DNA of 64,000 nucleotides from Actinokineospora enzanensis DSM 44649. GTDB lineage: Bacteria; Actinomycetota; Actinomycetes; Mycobacteriales; Pseudonocardiaceae. The notes below the pieces were generated by a model. It saw only the letters and a list, made by a program, of their open reading frames with translations. It made no database searches and had not been told where the DNA came from. How positions within the stretch are numbered: position 1 is the first letter of the stretch; the number at the start of each line of letters is the position of its first letter. Below are positions 16,462 through 24,582 of this stretch, piece after piece. The stretch covers positions 520,435 through 584,434 of the forward strand of contig NZ_KB894403.1 of NCBI RefSeq assembly GCF_000374445.1. Direction: 5' to 3'. The translations under genes were made by a program, and so were the position numbers.

Positions 16462-17514
16462 ATGAACGATTCCCTGGCACACGGCGCCGAGGCCGCCGCC
16501 CTCTACGACGCGGCGGCGGCCCAAGCACGCGACCTGGACACCACCCAGGCCCGCGCCGCCCTGCTCGACCCGCAGGGCAGGCACAAGTGGCCCCGCCACC
16601 GGGTCAACGAGGTCGAGCTGGAGTGGCGGCGCTGGCGCATCCGCCACCACCTCGGCCTCCCCGACGCTCCCCCGTCCTCGATCACCCTGTTCGAACGCCT
16701 CTGCGTGGAGTCGGGCACCCCGGCCGCCGACGTGTCCCCACTGGCCGACGGCGGCCCCCTGGTCGGCATGTCCTACGACGAGATGTTCCCCCAGGGCCCC
16801 CTCATCGTCCGCGCGGTCAAGTCCCGCGTCGTCCGCAAACCCACCGACCACGACCAGGACGACGACTACCTGGACCTGCTCGCCCGCTCCGAACGCAGGC
16901 GCGCGGACTACCTGTCGATGCTGACCACGGCGGACCCGTGGTGGCACATCCCGGACCTGGTGTCGGCCGCCACCGCCAAACGCTGCGCGGCGGACGTCTC
17001 GGTCCTGATGGACGCCCCACGCGGCGAGGCCTACGCGGGTGGGCCGCAACCGGGCTGGGACGTGGAACATGACGCGCTGGTCAGCGACTCGCGCAACATG
17101 TACCTGGGGGCCGGACCGACATTGATCGACGTGCACGAGGACCAGGCCCTGGTGGACCTGGTGAGCGCCAAGATGGGCCGCCCGATGCACCCGACGCGGT
17201 GCACGTACCTGAACTACCGGGCCGGGGACTACCTGGGCGTACACACCGACCAGCCGACGTGCGAGGTCTCCCTGCTGTTCACGATCGACGGCGCGCCGGG
17301 ACCGATGCGGTCCTATCTGGACGAGACCGACGAGGCACCGGTGTGGTTGGACCGGTGGGTGCGGACGGAGGGCAACTTCCCGGATGGTGGCCGCGACTTC
17401 GTGTATGAACCCCGGGAGGGCCTGGTGTTGACCGGGCGCGCGGTGCCGCATGCCCGGTTGCCGCAGACGGAGCCGACGATCATCGGCGCCCTGTTCTACA
17501 GCGGCCTGACCTGA
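16462..17514 (+). CDS. 2OG-Fe(II) oxygenase-like protein
   Basis: 350 aa from ATG 16462. The C-terminal half has the jelly-roll core pattern of Fe(II)/2-oxoglutarate dioxygenases: YLGVHTDQPTCEVSLLFTI with the H-x-D pair near residue 260, and VLTGRAVPHARLPQ with the distal His near residue 328. The N-terminal 200 residues are unrecognised, with several Trp and a KW.RHRVNEVELEWRRW stretch. Enzymes of this class hydroxylate, desaturate or halogenate carrier-tethered or free amino acids. It is the last gene of the plus-strand unit and ends at a strong hairpin. Confidence 0.65.
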   Translation: MNDSLAHGAEAAALYDAAAAQARDLDTTQARAALLDPQGRHKWPRHRVNEVELEWRRWRIRHHLGLPDAPPSSITLFERLCVESGTPAADVSPLADGGPLVGMSYDEMFPQGPLIVRAVKSRVVRKPTDHDQDDDYLDLLARSERRRADYLSMLTTADPWWHIPDLVSAATAKRCAADVSVLMDAPRGEAYAGGPQPGWDVEHDALVSDSRNMYLGAGPTLIDVHEDQALVDLVSAKMGRPMHPTRCTYLNYRAGDYLGVHTDQPTCEVSLLFTIDGAPGPMRSYLDETDEAPVWLDRWVRTEGNFPDGGRDFVYEPREGLVLTGRAVPHARLPQTEPTIIGALFYSGLT

Positions 17515-17519
17515 TCGCC

Positions 17520-17554
17520 GTGGTTCGGGGGCGGCCGACCCGTCCCCGAACCAC
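17520..17554. terminator. Hairpin terminator between convergent genes
   Basis: Perfect 11-bp arms GTGGTTCGGGG and CCCCGAACCAC are separated by 13 bases. They fill the 40-base gap between the stop of the 2OG-oxygenase-like gene and the stop of the facing XRE regulator. This is likely a bidirectional terminator; no U-tract, as usual in actinomycetes. Confidence 0.75.
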
Positions 17555-18469
17555 TCAACGCGATGCCCTGGGGTGCTCGGTCCACCAGGAGATCAGTCCA
17601 GGGTCGTGGTCCCGCTTCCTCGCCTCGCGGAGACGCACGTCCAGCTCGGCGGCGAGTTCCTTGAGGAACCGCACGGTGTCGTCCGCGCTGAGCGCGGCGG
17701 TCTGGATGTCCTGGATGGTATCGAGATGCTCCGCGACGAGGGCGGGATCGTCCCGGTAGAGCACGGCGTCATCGAGATCGAAACACGCGACGCGGGTGTC
17801 ATCGGCGAGGGCGACCACCCGATACGGGACGGCGATATCCATGACCGCGTCGGGAACCATGCGGATCGTCACCTGCGGCTTGCCTGCGTCCCGGATGAGC
17901 CGCCGAATCTGCTTGGCGGTGGTCTCCAGATCCCGCGCGGTACGGATGAACGCGACCTCACCGATCAGGTGAGTGAACGTCGGTGTCGTCCGGTGTCTCC
18001 GTGCGAACCGGAAGTCGCGGCGCCGATGGACCCGAACGCGCAGTTCCGGCGGGATATCCATCGGCGAGTAGGTGATCACGCCACATGCCTCGGCCGCCAA
18101 CTCCCGCCACACGACATCGGCGACGTGCACCCGCCCCAACCACAGGCGTTCACGGCAGGTCCACTCGTTGCGCTCGACCTGTCGTTTGAGGGTGAGCAGC
18201 ATGGCGTGCTCGCGATCGGAGGTCACACCGCACTGCCGAAGAAGCCGCAACGTGTCCTCGTCGGTGAGCAGTTGATCGCCCCTCAGCCGCCGCCACAGCG
18301 TGGTCGTGCTGATACCGAGATCGGTGGCGAGGTCGGCCTGGGTGTAACCCGCGGTCTCCGCCAGGTCTTTCAACAACGCGGCGAACACGCGCCTGCCGAT
18401 GGTGAGCTTCCTCTGCGACAACAGTGAATCCTTCTGAATCGTGCGCAGGCTCGTCCTATGGATCGTCAT
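17555..18469 (-). CDS. XRE-family regulator with DUF5753-like C-terminal domain
   Basis: 304 aa from ATG 18469. A helix-turn-helix lies in GYTQADLATDLGISTTTLWRRLRGD (about residues 50-75). The C-terminal region (FIRTARDLETTAKQIRRLI through VTIRMVPDAVMDIAVPYRVVALAD to a final helical part) follows the DUF5753 pattern found in many actinobacterial XRE proteins. Unlike most of the family, it has an extended Trp- and Arg-rich middle. Its ATG overlaps the stop of the 112-aa gene upstream. These pairs often act as local regulators; the target is unknown. Confidence 0.75.
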   Translation of the reverse strand: MTIHRTSLRTIQKDSLLSQRKLTIGRRVFAALLKDLAETAGYTQADLATDLGISTTTLWRRLRGDQLLTDEDTLRLLRQCGVTSDREHAMLLTLKRQVERNEWTCRERLWLGRVHVADVVWRELAAEACGVITYSPMDIPPELRVRVHRRRDFRFARRHRTTPTFTHLIGEVAFIRTARDLETTAKQIRRLIRDAGKPQVTIRMVPDAVMDIAVPYRVVALADDTRVACFDLDDAVLYRDDPALVAEHLDTIQDIQTAALSADDTVRFLKELAAELDVRLREARKRDHDPGLISWWTEHPRASR

Positions 18470-18804
18470 GGCGTCCACAGCCCGGACGAGCCGATGACAA
18501 GCCGCGGAGCAAGGCGGGCGTCGGGCGCCGGGAGGTCGATCAGGCAATCGACAACCTCGACCAGGCCGCCCTCGCGGCCCCAGACGATGTCTCCCGCACC
18601 GGTGCAGCGCACGGCCGCGACGTCGGTGAGATATCGGACAAAGACGAAGTCGACCCAGTTCCCAGGCCAGATCCGATAACCGTGCACCTGCGACACATGA
18701 CCATCGTCCCCGGTGGCCTGGAACGTCCAGCCCGCATCCCGCAGATCGATCAGACGTTGCAACTCCGGGAATGCAGCCACAGCGAGCACGTCAGGCGAGG
18801 TCAT
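18466..18804 (-). CDS. Hypothetical protein paired with XRE regulator
   Basis: 112 aa from ATG 18804, unrecognised. It is a compact, mixed alpha/beta-looking protein with AAFPELQRLIDLRDAGWTFQ at the N-terminus and many aromatic residues (RIWPGNWVDFVFVRYL). It ends in an ATGA overlap with the XRE gene downstream and begins ten bases after the end of another XRE/DUF5753 gene. Small proteins next to XRE/DUF5753 regulators are frequently DUF397 partners, but I see no DUF397 motif (W.kSs.S) here. Confidence 0.6.
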   Translation of the reverse strand: MTSPDVLAVAAFPELQRLIDLRDAGWTFQATGDDGHVSQVHGYRIWPGNWVDFVFVRYLTDVAAVRCTGAGDIVWGREGGLVEVVDCLIDLPAPDARLAPRLVIGSSGLWTP

Positions 18805-18814
18805 GACCTTCCCG

Positions 18815-19690
18815 TCAGCCTGCCCGAGTGAGACCGCAGGCGGCGCCTCGCCGAAGCCGTTCGAGAGCCTCGGCGATCCCGGCCACACTTTCTTCGTGGC
18901 TGAGCGCGGCCGCGCGGGCATCCTGGATGTCCTGGGCAATACTGTCGAGTTCTTCTCCCCGGTGCAGCCACAGGATGCTCCGGCGGACGTGGGTCACCGC
19001 GAATGTGGTGTGCGGAGTTCGAGTCACGGTGACGGCCTGGCCAAGGCTCTCGCCGCGCTCGGTCGGCGTCAGACGCAGGTCGATGCGCGGATGAGCAGCG
19101 AGCCTGAGCAAGTGATCGAGCTGGGCAGCGAAGCCACCGGCGTCCTTAGTCGGCGGGACCAGCGCGGCCGTACCGAGAAAGACGGTGATGTCCACGTCCG
19201 ACTTGCCGAGGACAGGCCGTTGACGCTCGCGCAGCGCGGCCACATGAGCGACCGCCTGATCCGCGGGCACCTCCCCCGCCCACGCGATGCCTGCGGCAAC
19301 CTCGCGGGTACGCAACAACGGCGGCACACACCGGGGCGCCAGTTCGGTGATATGGGTGGCGACCGCGGTCAACGCCAGGTAGGCGTCGCGCTGGATGTGC
19401 TGTTCCTCGTCGGTGGTGGCAATCCAACACGGGTGATCGAGGTCAGTGCACAACCGCATCACCCGACGAAACCCGCCCCGGTCCACCCCCAACACGGCCA
19501 AGACGTGCGTCGCCTGCTGCGGCGTGATCACCCGCTCACCGGTCTCCCACCGACACACGGTCGGCGCGTCCTTGTCGACCCGATCGGCAAGCTCACGCAA
19601 CGACACCTTCCTCTCCAGACGAAGCCGCCGGAGCGTCAACCCGACAGCGACAGCACGAGGAGGGCGAACATCTTTCTTGCTTTGAATCAT
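18815..19690 (-). CDS. XRE-family regulator with DUF5753-like domain (second copy)
   Basis: 291 aa from ATG 19690. The helix-turn-helix is LRRLRLERKVSLRELADRVD followed by DAPTVCRWETGERV, near residues 20-55. PPLLRTREVAAGIAW corresponds to the P.LLQT.eYA motif of DUF5753, followed by a variable ligand-like domain ending in an Ala-rich helix. It belongs to the same family as the gene at 17555-18469 but is not a close copy. It faces the broken regulator at 19850 across a 159-base divergent gap. Confidence 0.75.
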   Translation of the reverse strand: MIQSKKDVRPPRAVAVGLTLRRLRLERKVSLRELADRVDKDAPTVCRWETGERVITPQQATHVLAVLGVDRGGFRRVMRLCTDLDHPCWIATTDEEQHIQRDAYLALTAVATHITELAPRCVPPLLRTREVAAGIAWAGEVPADQAVAHVAALRERQRPVLGKSDVDITVFLGTAALVPPTKDAGGFAAQLDHLLRLAAHPRIDLRLTPTERGESLGQAVTVTRTPHTTFAVTHVRRSILWLHRGEELDSIAQDIQDARAAALSHEESVAGIAEALERLRRGAACGLTRAG

Positions 19691-19849
19691 GCAGGTCGTC
19701 TCTCTGGCTCTTGGGCTTGGTAGGCAATGCCGCCCGCGGGAGTCATCGCCTCCAGGGCAGGCGTCTGTCATTGACTTTCCTGCTGCCCCTCGGTCCGAAC
19801 CAGAACAGCCCTGCCTCGTTCTGGTCACGGAAACTATGCACAGACAGCC

Positions 19850-21085
19850 ATGAGCAGGCAAAACGCACTTGCTGGGCTGTGTGGGACACTGAGCGTCATA
19901 GCATCACCACGGCCGCTGCTCGCCCGGCTGCGTAAAGCGTCCGGCTACACCCAAGAAGGCTTGGCCGAGGCCTTGCACGTGGACCGTATGACTGTCTATC
20001 GCTGGGAAGCGGGACAACATCAACCCCAGCCCTATCTCTGGCCCAAGCTGGCAGCGCTACTGCACACCAGCCGCACGGAACTGACGGCCATCTTCAACGA
20101 CAGTGTGCCCGTGATCTCCACTCCATCCACACCGAGCCAACCTGCCGCTGAGACCTGGCGGGCTCCGGCGGGCCGCTTCGACCACGACACCCTGACTCAC
20201 CTGCGTCAACAGCTCGGCCAATACATGAACGCCGACGGCAATGCGGGGCCGACCGCCGTTTTACCCAATGTCCTCGCGCTGCTTCAAGCCGTCGAACACT
20301 ACGCCCCGGACGTCACTCCAGGCGTCCGCCAGGAACTACTGACCTACGGCGCCCAATGCGCCGAGTTCGCTGGCTGGCTCTGTCGGGACAGCAAGCGTCT
20401 GTCACAAGCCGTGTACTGGTACGACCGGGCCATGGAATGGGCCCAGGAAACCGGCGACTTCGGCATGCAGGGGTACATGCTGCTGAAGAAGTCCCAGATG
20501 GCCTATGACGGCCGGGACGCCGCTCGAGTGGCGGCCCTGGCAAAGGCCGCCCAGTACAGCCCTTGGACCCTGCCCGCAAAGGTCTGAGCCGAAGTCACCC
20601 AGCAGGAAGCCCTCGGGCTAGCCATGACGGGAGAACCACTCGATGACGTACGTCGCAAACTCGATGACGCCCAGGCTATTCTTGCCCAGGACATCGCGGC
20701 CGAGACGACGGTACCGAACGCCTACTTCGACGCGGGTACCCTGCTGTTGCGCAATGCCAGCACCCTCACCGAGGCAGGCCGCCCGGCCGAGGCCGCGGCC
20801 ATCTTCGGCACGGTGCTCGACACATCGGCGCTCTCCCGACGCGACCTGGCCTACTTCCGGGCTCGACGCGCCGCCGCCCTGGCGCTTGGCGGCGAACCGG
20901 ACGAAGCCGCGACGGTCGGCCTGCTCTCCATCTCGGACGCTCAGGTGATGCGCACCGAACGGACCGTCGCCGTGCTCCACGATCTGTCGGCAGGCCTGAC
21001 CCCCTGGAGCGGCAGACCCATGGTCCGCCTTCTCCGGGACGCGCTCCGACAAGCAGCCGGGTCTACTCGGTCAACCACTGGCTGA
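19850..21085 (+). pseudogene. XRE/TPR regulator interrupted by an in-frame TGA
   Basis: Two reading segments in the same frame, 19850-20587 and 20588-21085, together make one typical actinobacterial regulator. It has an N-terminal HTH (SGYTQEGLAEALHVDRMTVYRWEAG), a linker and a TPR-like helical domain (GWLCRDSKRLSQAVYWYDRAMEWA through AILAQDIAAE). The stop TGA at 20585-20587 falls in ...LPAKV*AEVTQQEALG..., where homologues normally read Arg or a similar residue, so a CGA-to-TGA change is the simplest explanation. No frame change is needed. The 3' end overlaps the facing hydrolase gene by 23 bases. The HTH part could still be made as a truncated protein of 245 aa. Confidence 0.75.
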
Positions 21086-21890
21086 CCGTGGCGATGACCG
21101 AGGCTTGCCAGGCTTGGCTACGCGGGTCGCGGTACTCCGGGTCGTCATGAACCGCGAAGCCGTGCTGCGCTCCCTCGATCTCCACCAGACGGTGCGCCAC
21201 CTGGAGCCGGGCAGCCGCGGCCCGGGTCGTGGCAATGTCCACCAAGGTGTCTTCAGTGCCGTGAACCAGCAGTGTGGGTGTCTGGACGCGACCGACCGCC
21301 TCGTGCGGTCGCAGCCAGAAGACCTCATTCAGAATGGCCCGCCCATGCCGCAACCCCGGCTTGAAGTCGATATATCCCGTGTCGGCCAATCGCGCGGCCA
21401 CCGACTCGTCCAGATAATCGTCAGTCCAGTAGTCCCTACTGTCGATCGTGCGCCTCTTGTAATCGAACTGAGGATTGAGAAGCACCAGCCGATGCAGCTC
21501 CTCGGGTCGCTCAGCGGCGTAATAGCCACAAATGCCACCAGCGAAACTGGTGCCCAACAAACCAGCCTGCACCTCGCCAGTTCGTTCTCGCATGTCGGCC
21601 AAGGCGACTCGGATGTCATTGAGAATGGCAGCCAACGTCAGATCTTCTTGTCGCCCCTCACTCTCACCATGCCCTCGCAGATCAAAACGCAGAGAGGCGA
21701 TACCCGCCTGCGCCACACCAGCGGCCAGACGAGTGAAGAACCCACCCTCGTCACGGGTCACGCCGCCGCCATGCACCATGACCAGACTCCCGCCCAGCCG
21801 TACAACCGACCGGTCCGGAGTGACCAGGGTCGCCGCCAAGTGTAGGCCATCGAGGGTGCGAACTCGGACGCTTTCGCTGGTAAATGACAT
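21063..21890 (-). CDS. Alpha/beta hydrolase (serine aminopeptidase/esterase type)
   Basis: 275 aa from ATG 21890. GSLVMVHGGGVTRDEGGFF is the oxyanion-hole region, SLRFDLRGHGESEG follows, and the nucleophile Ser is in LLGTSFAGGICGYYA. The acid is likely Asp in VHGTEDTLVD and the His is in GAQHGFAVHD. The family (hydrolase_4) covers esterases, lipases and lysophospholipases; no substrate can be named. It is tail-to-tail with the broken regulator, outside any obvious operon, and codes with lower GC than the biosynthetic genes around it. Confidence 0.85.
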   Translation of the reverse strand: MSFTSESVRVRTLDGLHLAATLVTPDRSVVRLGGSLVMVHGGGVTRDEGGFFTRLAAGVAQAGIASLRFDLRGHGESEGRQEDLTLAAILNDIRVALADMRERTGEVQAGLLGTSFAGGICGYYAAERPEELHRLVLLNPQFDYKRRTIDSRDYWTDDYLDESVAARLADTGYIDFKPGLRHGRAILNEVFWLRPHEAVGRVQTPTLLVHGTEDTLVDIATTRAAAARLQVAHRLVEIEGAQHGFAVHDDPEYRDPRSQAWQASVIATVSQWLTE

Positions 21891-22132
21891 GGCAGGCTCC
21901 CTGAAGGTAGGCACCCACAGTATATGGGACGAGCACAAGGCAGCGTAATGACTCTCTATTCTCCCGGCCATTCCCTCGCTTCATACACGAGAATGATGCG
22001 ACCTATCGGGCGCCGATACCCGACAACCTTGCCGTCCCCTGCTGGTCGCGCCGGTGGCGTGAAGCACGGGGCCCCACCGGTTGTCCACAACCACGCGAAC
22101 CATCCCCGCCCCACACCGTCCCTTGACACGTC

Positions 22133-22161
22133 TTGCCCACGTCCCGGCCCGGGGATATAAC
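22133..22161 (+). promoter_or_regulatory. Candidate sigma-70-type promoter, leaderless
   Basis: TTGCCC (22133-22138) and TATAAC (22156-22161) are spaced by 17 bases. Seven bases later comes ATG 22169, so the transcript would start at or next to the A of the start codon. The 408-base gap upstream of the DUF5919 remnant otherwise holds a GGTTGTCCACAACC motif at 22079-22092 and nothing else that I can assign. Confidence 0.5.
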
Positions 22162-22168
22162 AGTGATC

Positions 22169-22654
22169 ATGGCCGACGCGCGGACCATCGCCCACCGCAT
22201 GTACGCGACCTTCGTGGTCGCATGCGCAACCTTCGTCCACTCACAAGGACGGGAACACCGCGCGGCGGGACATCTCAGGACGTCTCATGCTAGTCTCGAA
22301 TGTCCCCTAAACGTCATCGATCAGAGGGCGCATGACCAACGAGCGATTGAGAACGCCCTGCTCCACAACGGCTTCGGAGCCGAAGCGATCCCGGCCAAGG
22401 CGCGCAACACGCTCGCGTTCTTTCGGCCACTCGCGAAAGCGTCGGGGATTCATATTCGCGTACACGGGACGGTTTTGCACAATAGCATCTACCGGTTCGA
22501 TGATGACATGCTCGTGAACACTCACGTCTACGGTTTCGTCGCCGGACACGCGCCATTGGTACATATTCGTCGACTGTCGGATGGCGACCTGTTCGAGACA
22601 TACTCGGAGAGCTTTGACAGAGTGTGGGAAACAGCGCAAGACCCGACGTGGTAG
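22169..22654 (+). pseudogene. DUF5919-type regulator remnant, lacking its HTH
   Basis: 161 aa from ATG 22169. From about residue 55 the protein matches the C-terminal domain of actinobacterial XRE/DUF5919 regulators: AENALLHNGFGAEAIPAKARNTLAFF-like start, then LHNSIYRFDDDMLVNTHVYG and LSDGDLFETYSESFDRVW. The expected N-terminal HTH and first half of the domain are absent; the first 50 residues look like out-of-frame sequence. It ends 10 bases before a Nudix gene, a common partnership for this regulator. I read it as a decayed, N-terminally truncated gene that may still be transcribed. Confidence 0.6.
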
Positions 22655-22664
22655 AGGACCCGAC

Positions 22665-23105
22665 ATGGCCCGGACCGACTATTACCAAGACCCGGATGCT
22701 CCAACGCCGAACAGTCTCGTTGTCGCCGTCAGCGTCTACGTGACCAATGAGTCCGGCGAGATCCTACTGATTCGACGGGTCGACAACGACCTGTATTCAA
22801 TCCCCGGTGGCGGCCAAGAGCCGGGCGAGACACTCAGTCAAACGGCAGTTCGTGAAACGAAAGAAGAGACGGGGATCGACATTCGGGTAACCGGGCTGGT
22901 CGGCCTCTACAGCGATCCTGCGCACATCATCGCATACACCGACGGAGAGGTTCGTCAGGAGTTCTCGATTTGCTTCCGCGCTGTCGCTACGGGTGGTCGA
23001 CTTGAGACAAGTTCAGAGAGCAAAGAAGTCGGCTGGAGCACGCCGGGCGACATAGAACAGCTCACGATGCACCACCATCCGCCTGCGCATCGCGCGCGCT
23101 CGTGA
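22665..23105 (+). CDS. Nudix hydrolase with a probably frameshifted C-terminus
   Basis: 146 aa from ATG 22665. The Nudix box is complete: GGGQEPGETLSQTAVRE followed by TKEETGI, with the metal-binding Glu residues in place. It should hydrolyse a nucleoside diphosphate linked to another group. After MH near residue 135 the sequence becomes HHPPAHRARS, unlike the family; reading the same DNA one base out from 23074 gives TIRLRIARARENN and stops at 23131-23133, a standard Nudix ending. So a one-base indel close to 23070-23074, real or a sequencing error, probably replaced the last 20 or so residues. The catalytic part is unaffected. Confidence 0.85.
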   Translation: MARTDYYQDPDAPTPNSLVVAVSVYVTNESGEILLIRRVDNDLYSIPGGGQEPGETLSQTAVRETKEETGIDIRVTGLVGLYSDPAHIIAYTDGEVRQEFSICFRAVATGGRLETSSESKEVGWSTPGDIEQLTMHHHPPAHRARS

Positions 23106-23229
23106 GAACAACCCCGATCCCTATTTCACCTGAGCCTGTCGGTGGCGGCCTCCCTCGGCGCCCGACTGGCCGAGTTCAGCAAGGTCCCCACCGTCACCGG
23201 CGAGCACTCACCGCAGGGGAGGTCCGACC

Positions 23230-23922
23230 ATGACCGAGCACCCTCACGTACTGCTCAGCGTGGCCACCAGCATCGACGGCCACATCGACGACGCCACACC
23301 CGAGCGTCTGCTGCTGTCCAACAAGGCCGACTTCGACCGCGTCGACGAGGTCCGCGCCAGTGTCGACGCCATCCTGATCGGCGCTGAGACGGTACGCCGC
23401 GACAACCCCCGCCTGATCGTCAACAGCGAACAGCGCCGCGCTCGACGTCGGGAACGCGGAGAACCGGAGTATCCGCTCAAGGTCACGATCACCGCGAGCG
23501 GCAACCTCGGTCCCGACCTGAAGTTCTGGCACCACGGCGGCCGCAAACTCGCCTACACCACCGACGCCGGGCGCACCCGGCTACGTGAGCAACTGAACGC
23601 GCTGCCCGACGTCGAGATCGTCTCCCTCGGACCGGACATCGACCTCTCCGCCCTGCTCGACGACCTCGCCACCCACGGTGTGCGGCGCCTCATGGTCGAG
23701 GGCGGCCAGCACGTACACACCGCGTTCCTGTCGGCCGGACTCGTCGACGAGATCCACCTCGCCATCGCCCCCTTGGTGGTCGGCCACAGGGACGCGCCCC
23801 GTTTCCTCGGCCCAGCCGACTACCCCGGCGGCCCGACCCGCAGAATGAGACTGGCCGACACCCGCACCGTCGGCGACGTCGTCCTCCTGCGCTACCTCCC
23901 TAAACAAGAAAGCACCGAATGA
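23230..23922 (+). CDS. RibD C-terminal-type reductase (dihydrofolate reductase fold)
   Basis: 230 aa. The fold is shown by LLSVATSIDGHIDD at the N-terminus, IGAETVRRDNPRL for NADPH and substrate binding, RRLMVEGGQHVHTAFL, and VDEIHLAIAPLVVGHRDAPRF. This is the reductase half of RibD, which reduces the ribosyl side chain of the pyrimidine intermediate in riboflavin synthesis. It is separate from its deaminase partner, which starts in its stop codon (ATGA, 23919-23922). No other rib genes are present, so the pair may serve a specialised pterin- or flavin-like pathway or a nucleoside side reaction. Confidence 0.88.
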   Translation: MTEHPHVLLSVATSIDGHIDDATPERLLLSNKADFDRVDEVRASVDAILIGAETVRRDNPRLIVNSEQRRARRRERGEPEYPLKVTITASGNLGPDLKFWHHGGRKLAYTTDAGRTRLREQLNALPDVEIVSLGPDIDLSALLDDLATHGVRRLMVEGGQHVHTAFLSAGLVDEIHLAIAPLVVGHRDAPRFLGPADYPGGPTRRMRLADTRTVGDVVLLRYLPKQESTE

Positions 23923-24374
23923 GCCACCACGACGACGTGCACTGGATGGGCGAAGCCATCACCCTCGCCCACCGCTGCCCGCTCACCGACCACGCCTACG
24001 CCGTCGGCGCGATCATCGTCGGCTCCGACGGCACCGAACTGGCTCGGGGCTACTCCCGCGACACCGACCCCCACGTCCACGCCGAGGAATCCGCATTGGC
24101 CAAACTCCCGGCAGATCACCCCGACCTGGCCACGGCAACCCTCTACAGCACCCTCGAACCCTGCTCCCAGCGACGATCCCGCCCCCGCACGTGCACCCAA
24201 CTCATCCTCGACACCGGAATCTCCCGAGTCGTCTACGCCTGGCGCGAACCCCCTCTCCTCGCCGACTGTCACGGCCACGAACAACTCGCCGAAGCAGGCG
24301 TCACCGTCATCGAGCTCACCGAACTCGCCGACCAGGCCCGCCGGCCCAACCGACACCTCTTCGACAACCCGTAG
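23919..24374 (+). CDS. RibD N-terminal-type deaminase (cytidine-deaminase fold)
   Basis: 151 aa. The zinc site is HAEESAL (His plus catalytic Glu) and EPCSQRRSRPRTC (two Cys). The PCS.R..RPRTC spacing matches riboflavin-specific deaminases more than dCMP deaminases. It catalyses hydrolytic deamination of an aminopyrimidine. Split from the reductase domain that precedes it with a 4-nt overlap, it completes a two-gene RibD. The Arg-rich segment between the two Cys is slightly unusual. Confidence 0.85.
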   Translation: MSHHDDVHWMGEAITLAHRCPLTDHAYAVGAIIVGSDGTELARGYSRDTDPHVHAEESALAKLPADHPDLATATLYSTLEPCSQRRSRPRTCTQLILDTGISRVVYAWREPPLLADCHGHEQLAEAGVTVIELTELADQARRPNRHLFDNP

Positions 24375-24582
24375 ACACGCCTGACCTCCGTGCCGTTGCT
24401 GCACCCGACTGCGGCGGGTACATGGCCCCGTGGACAACGTGCCCATCCCCACCAGTCGTCCACAGCCGCGCTGCCCCTCTTGCCCCGTCTCCCGTCAAGG
24501 ACTAGCGCGAACCATCCACGCAGCACCATCCCAGGCCGCGAGACAGACAAGCCGGTGGCCGGACCCCAGAGCCTCAACCGAC

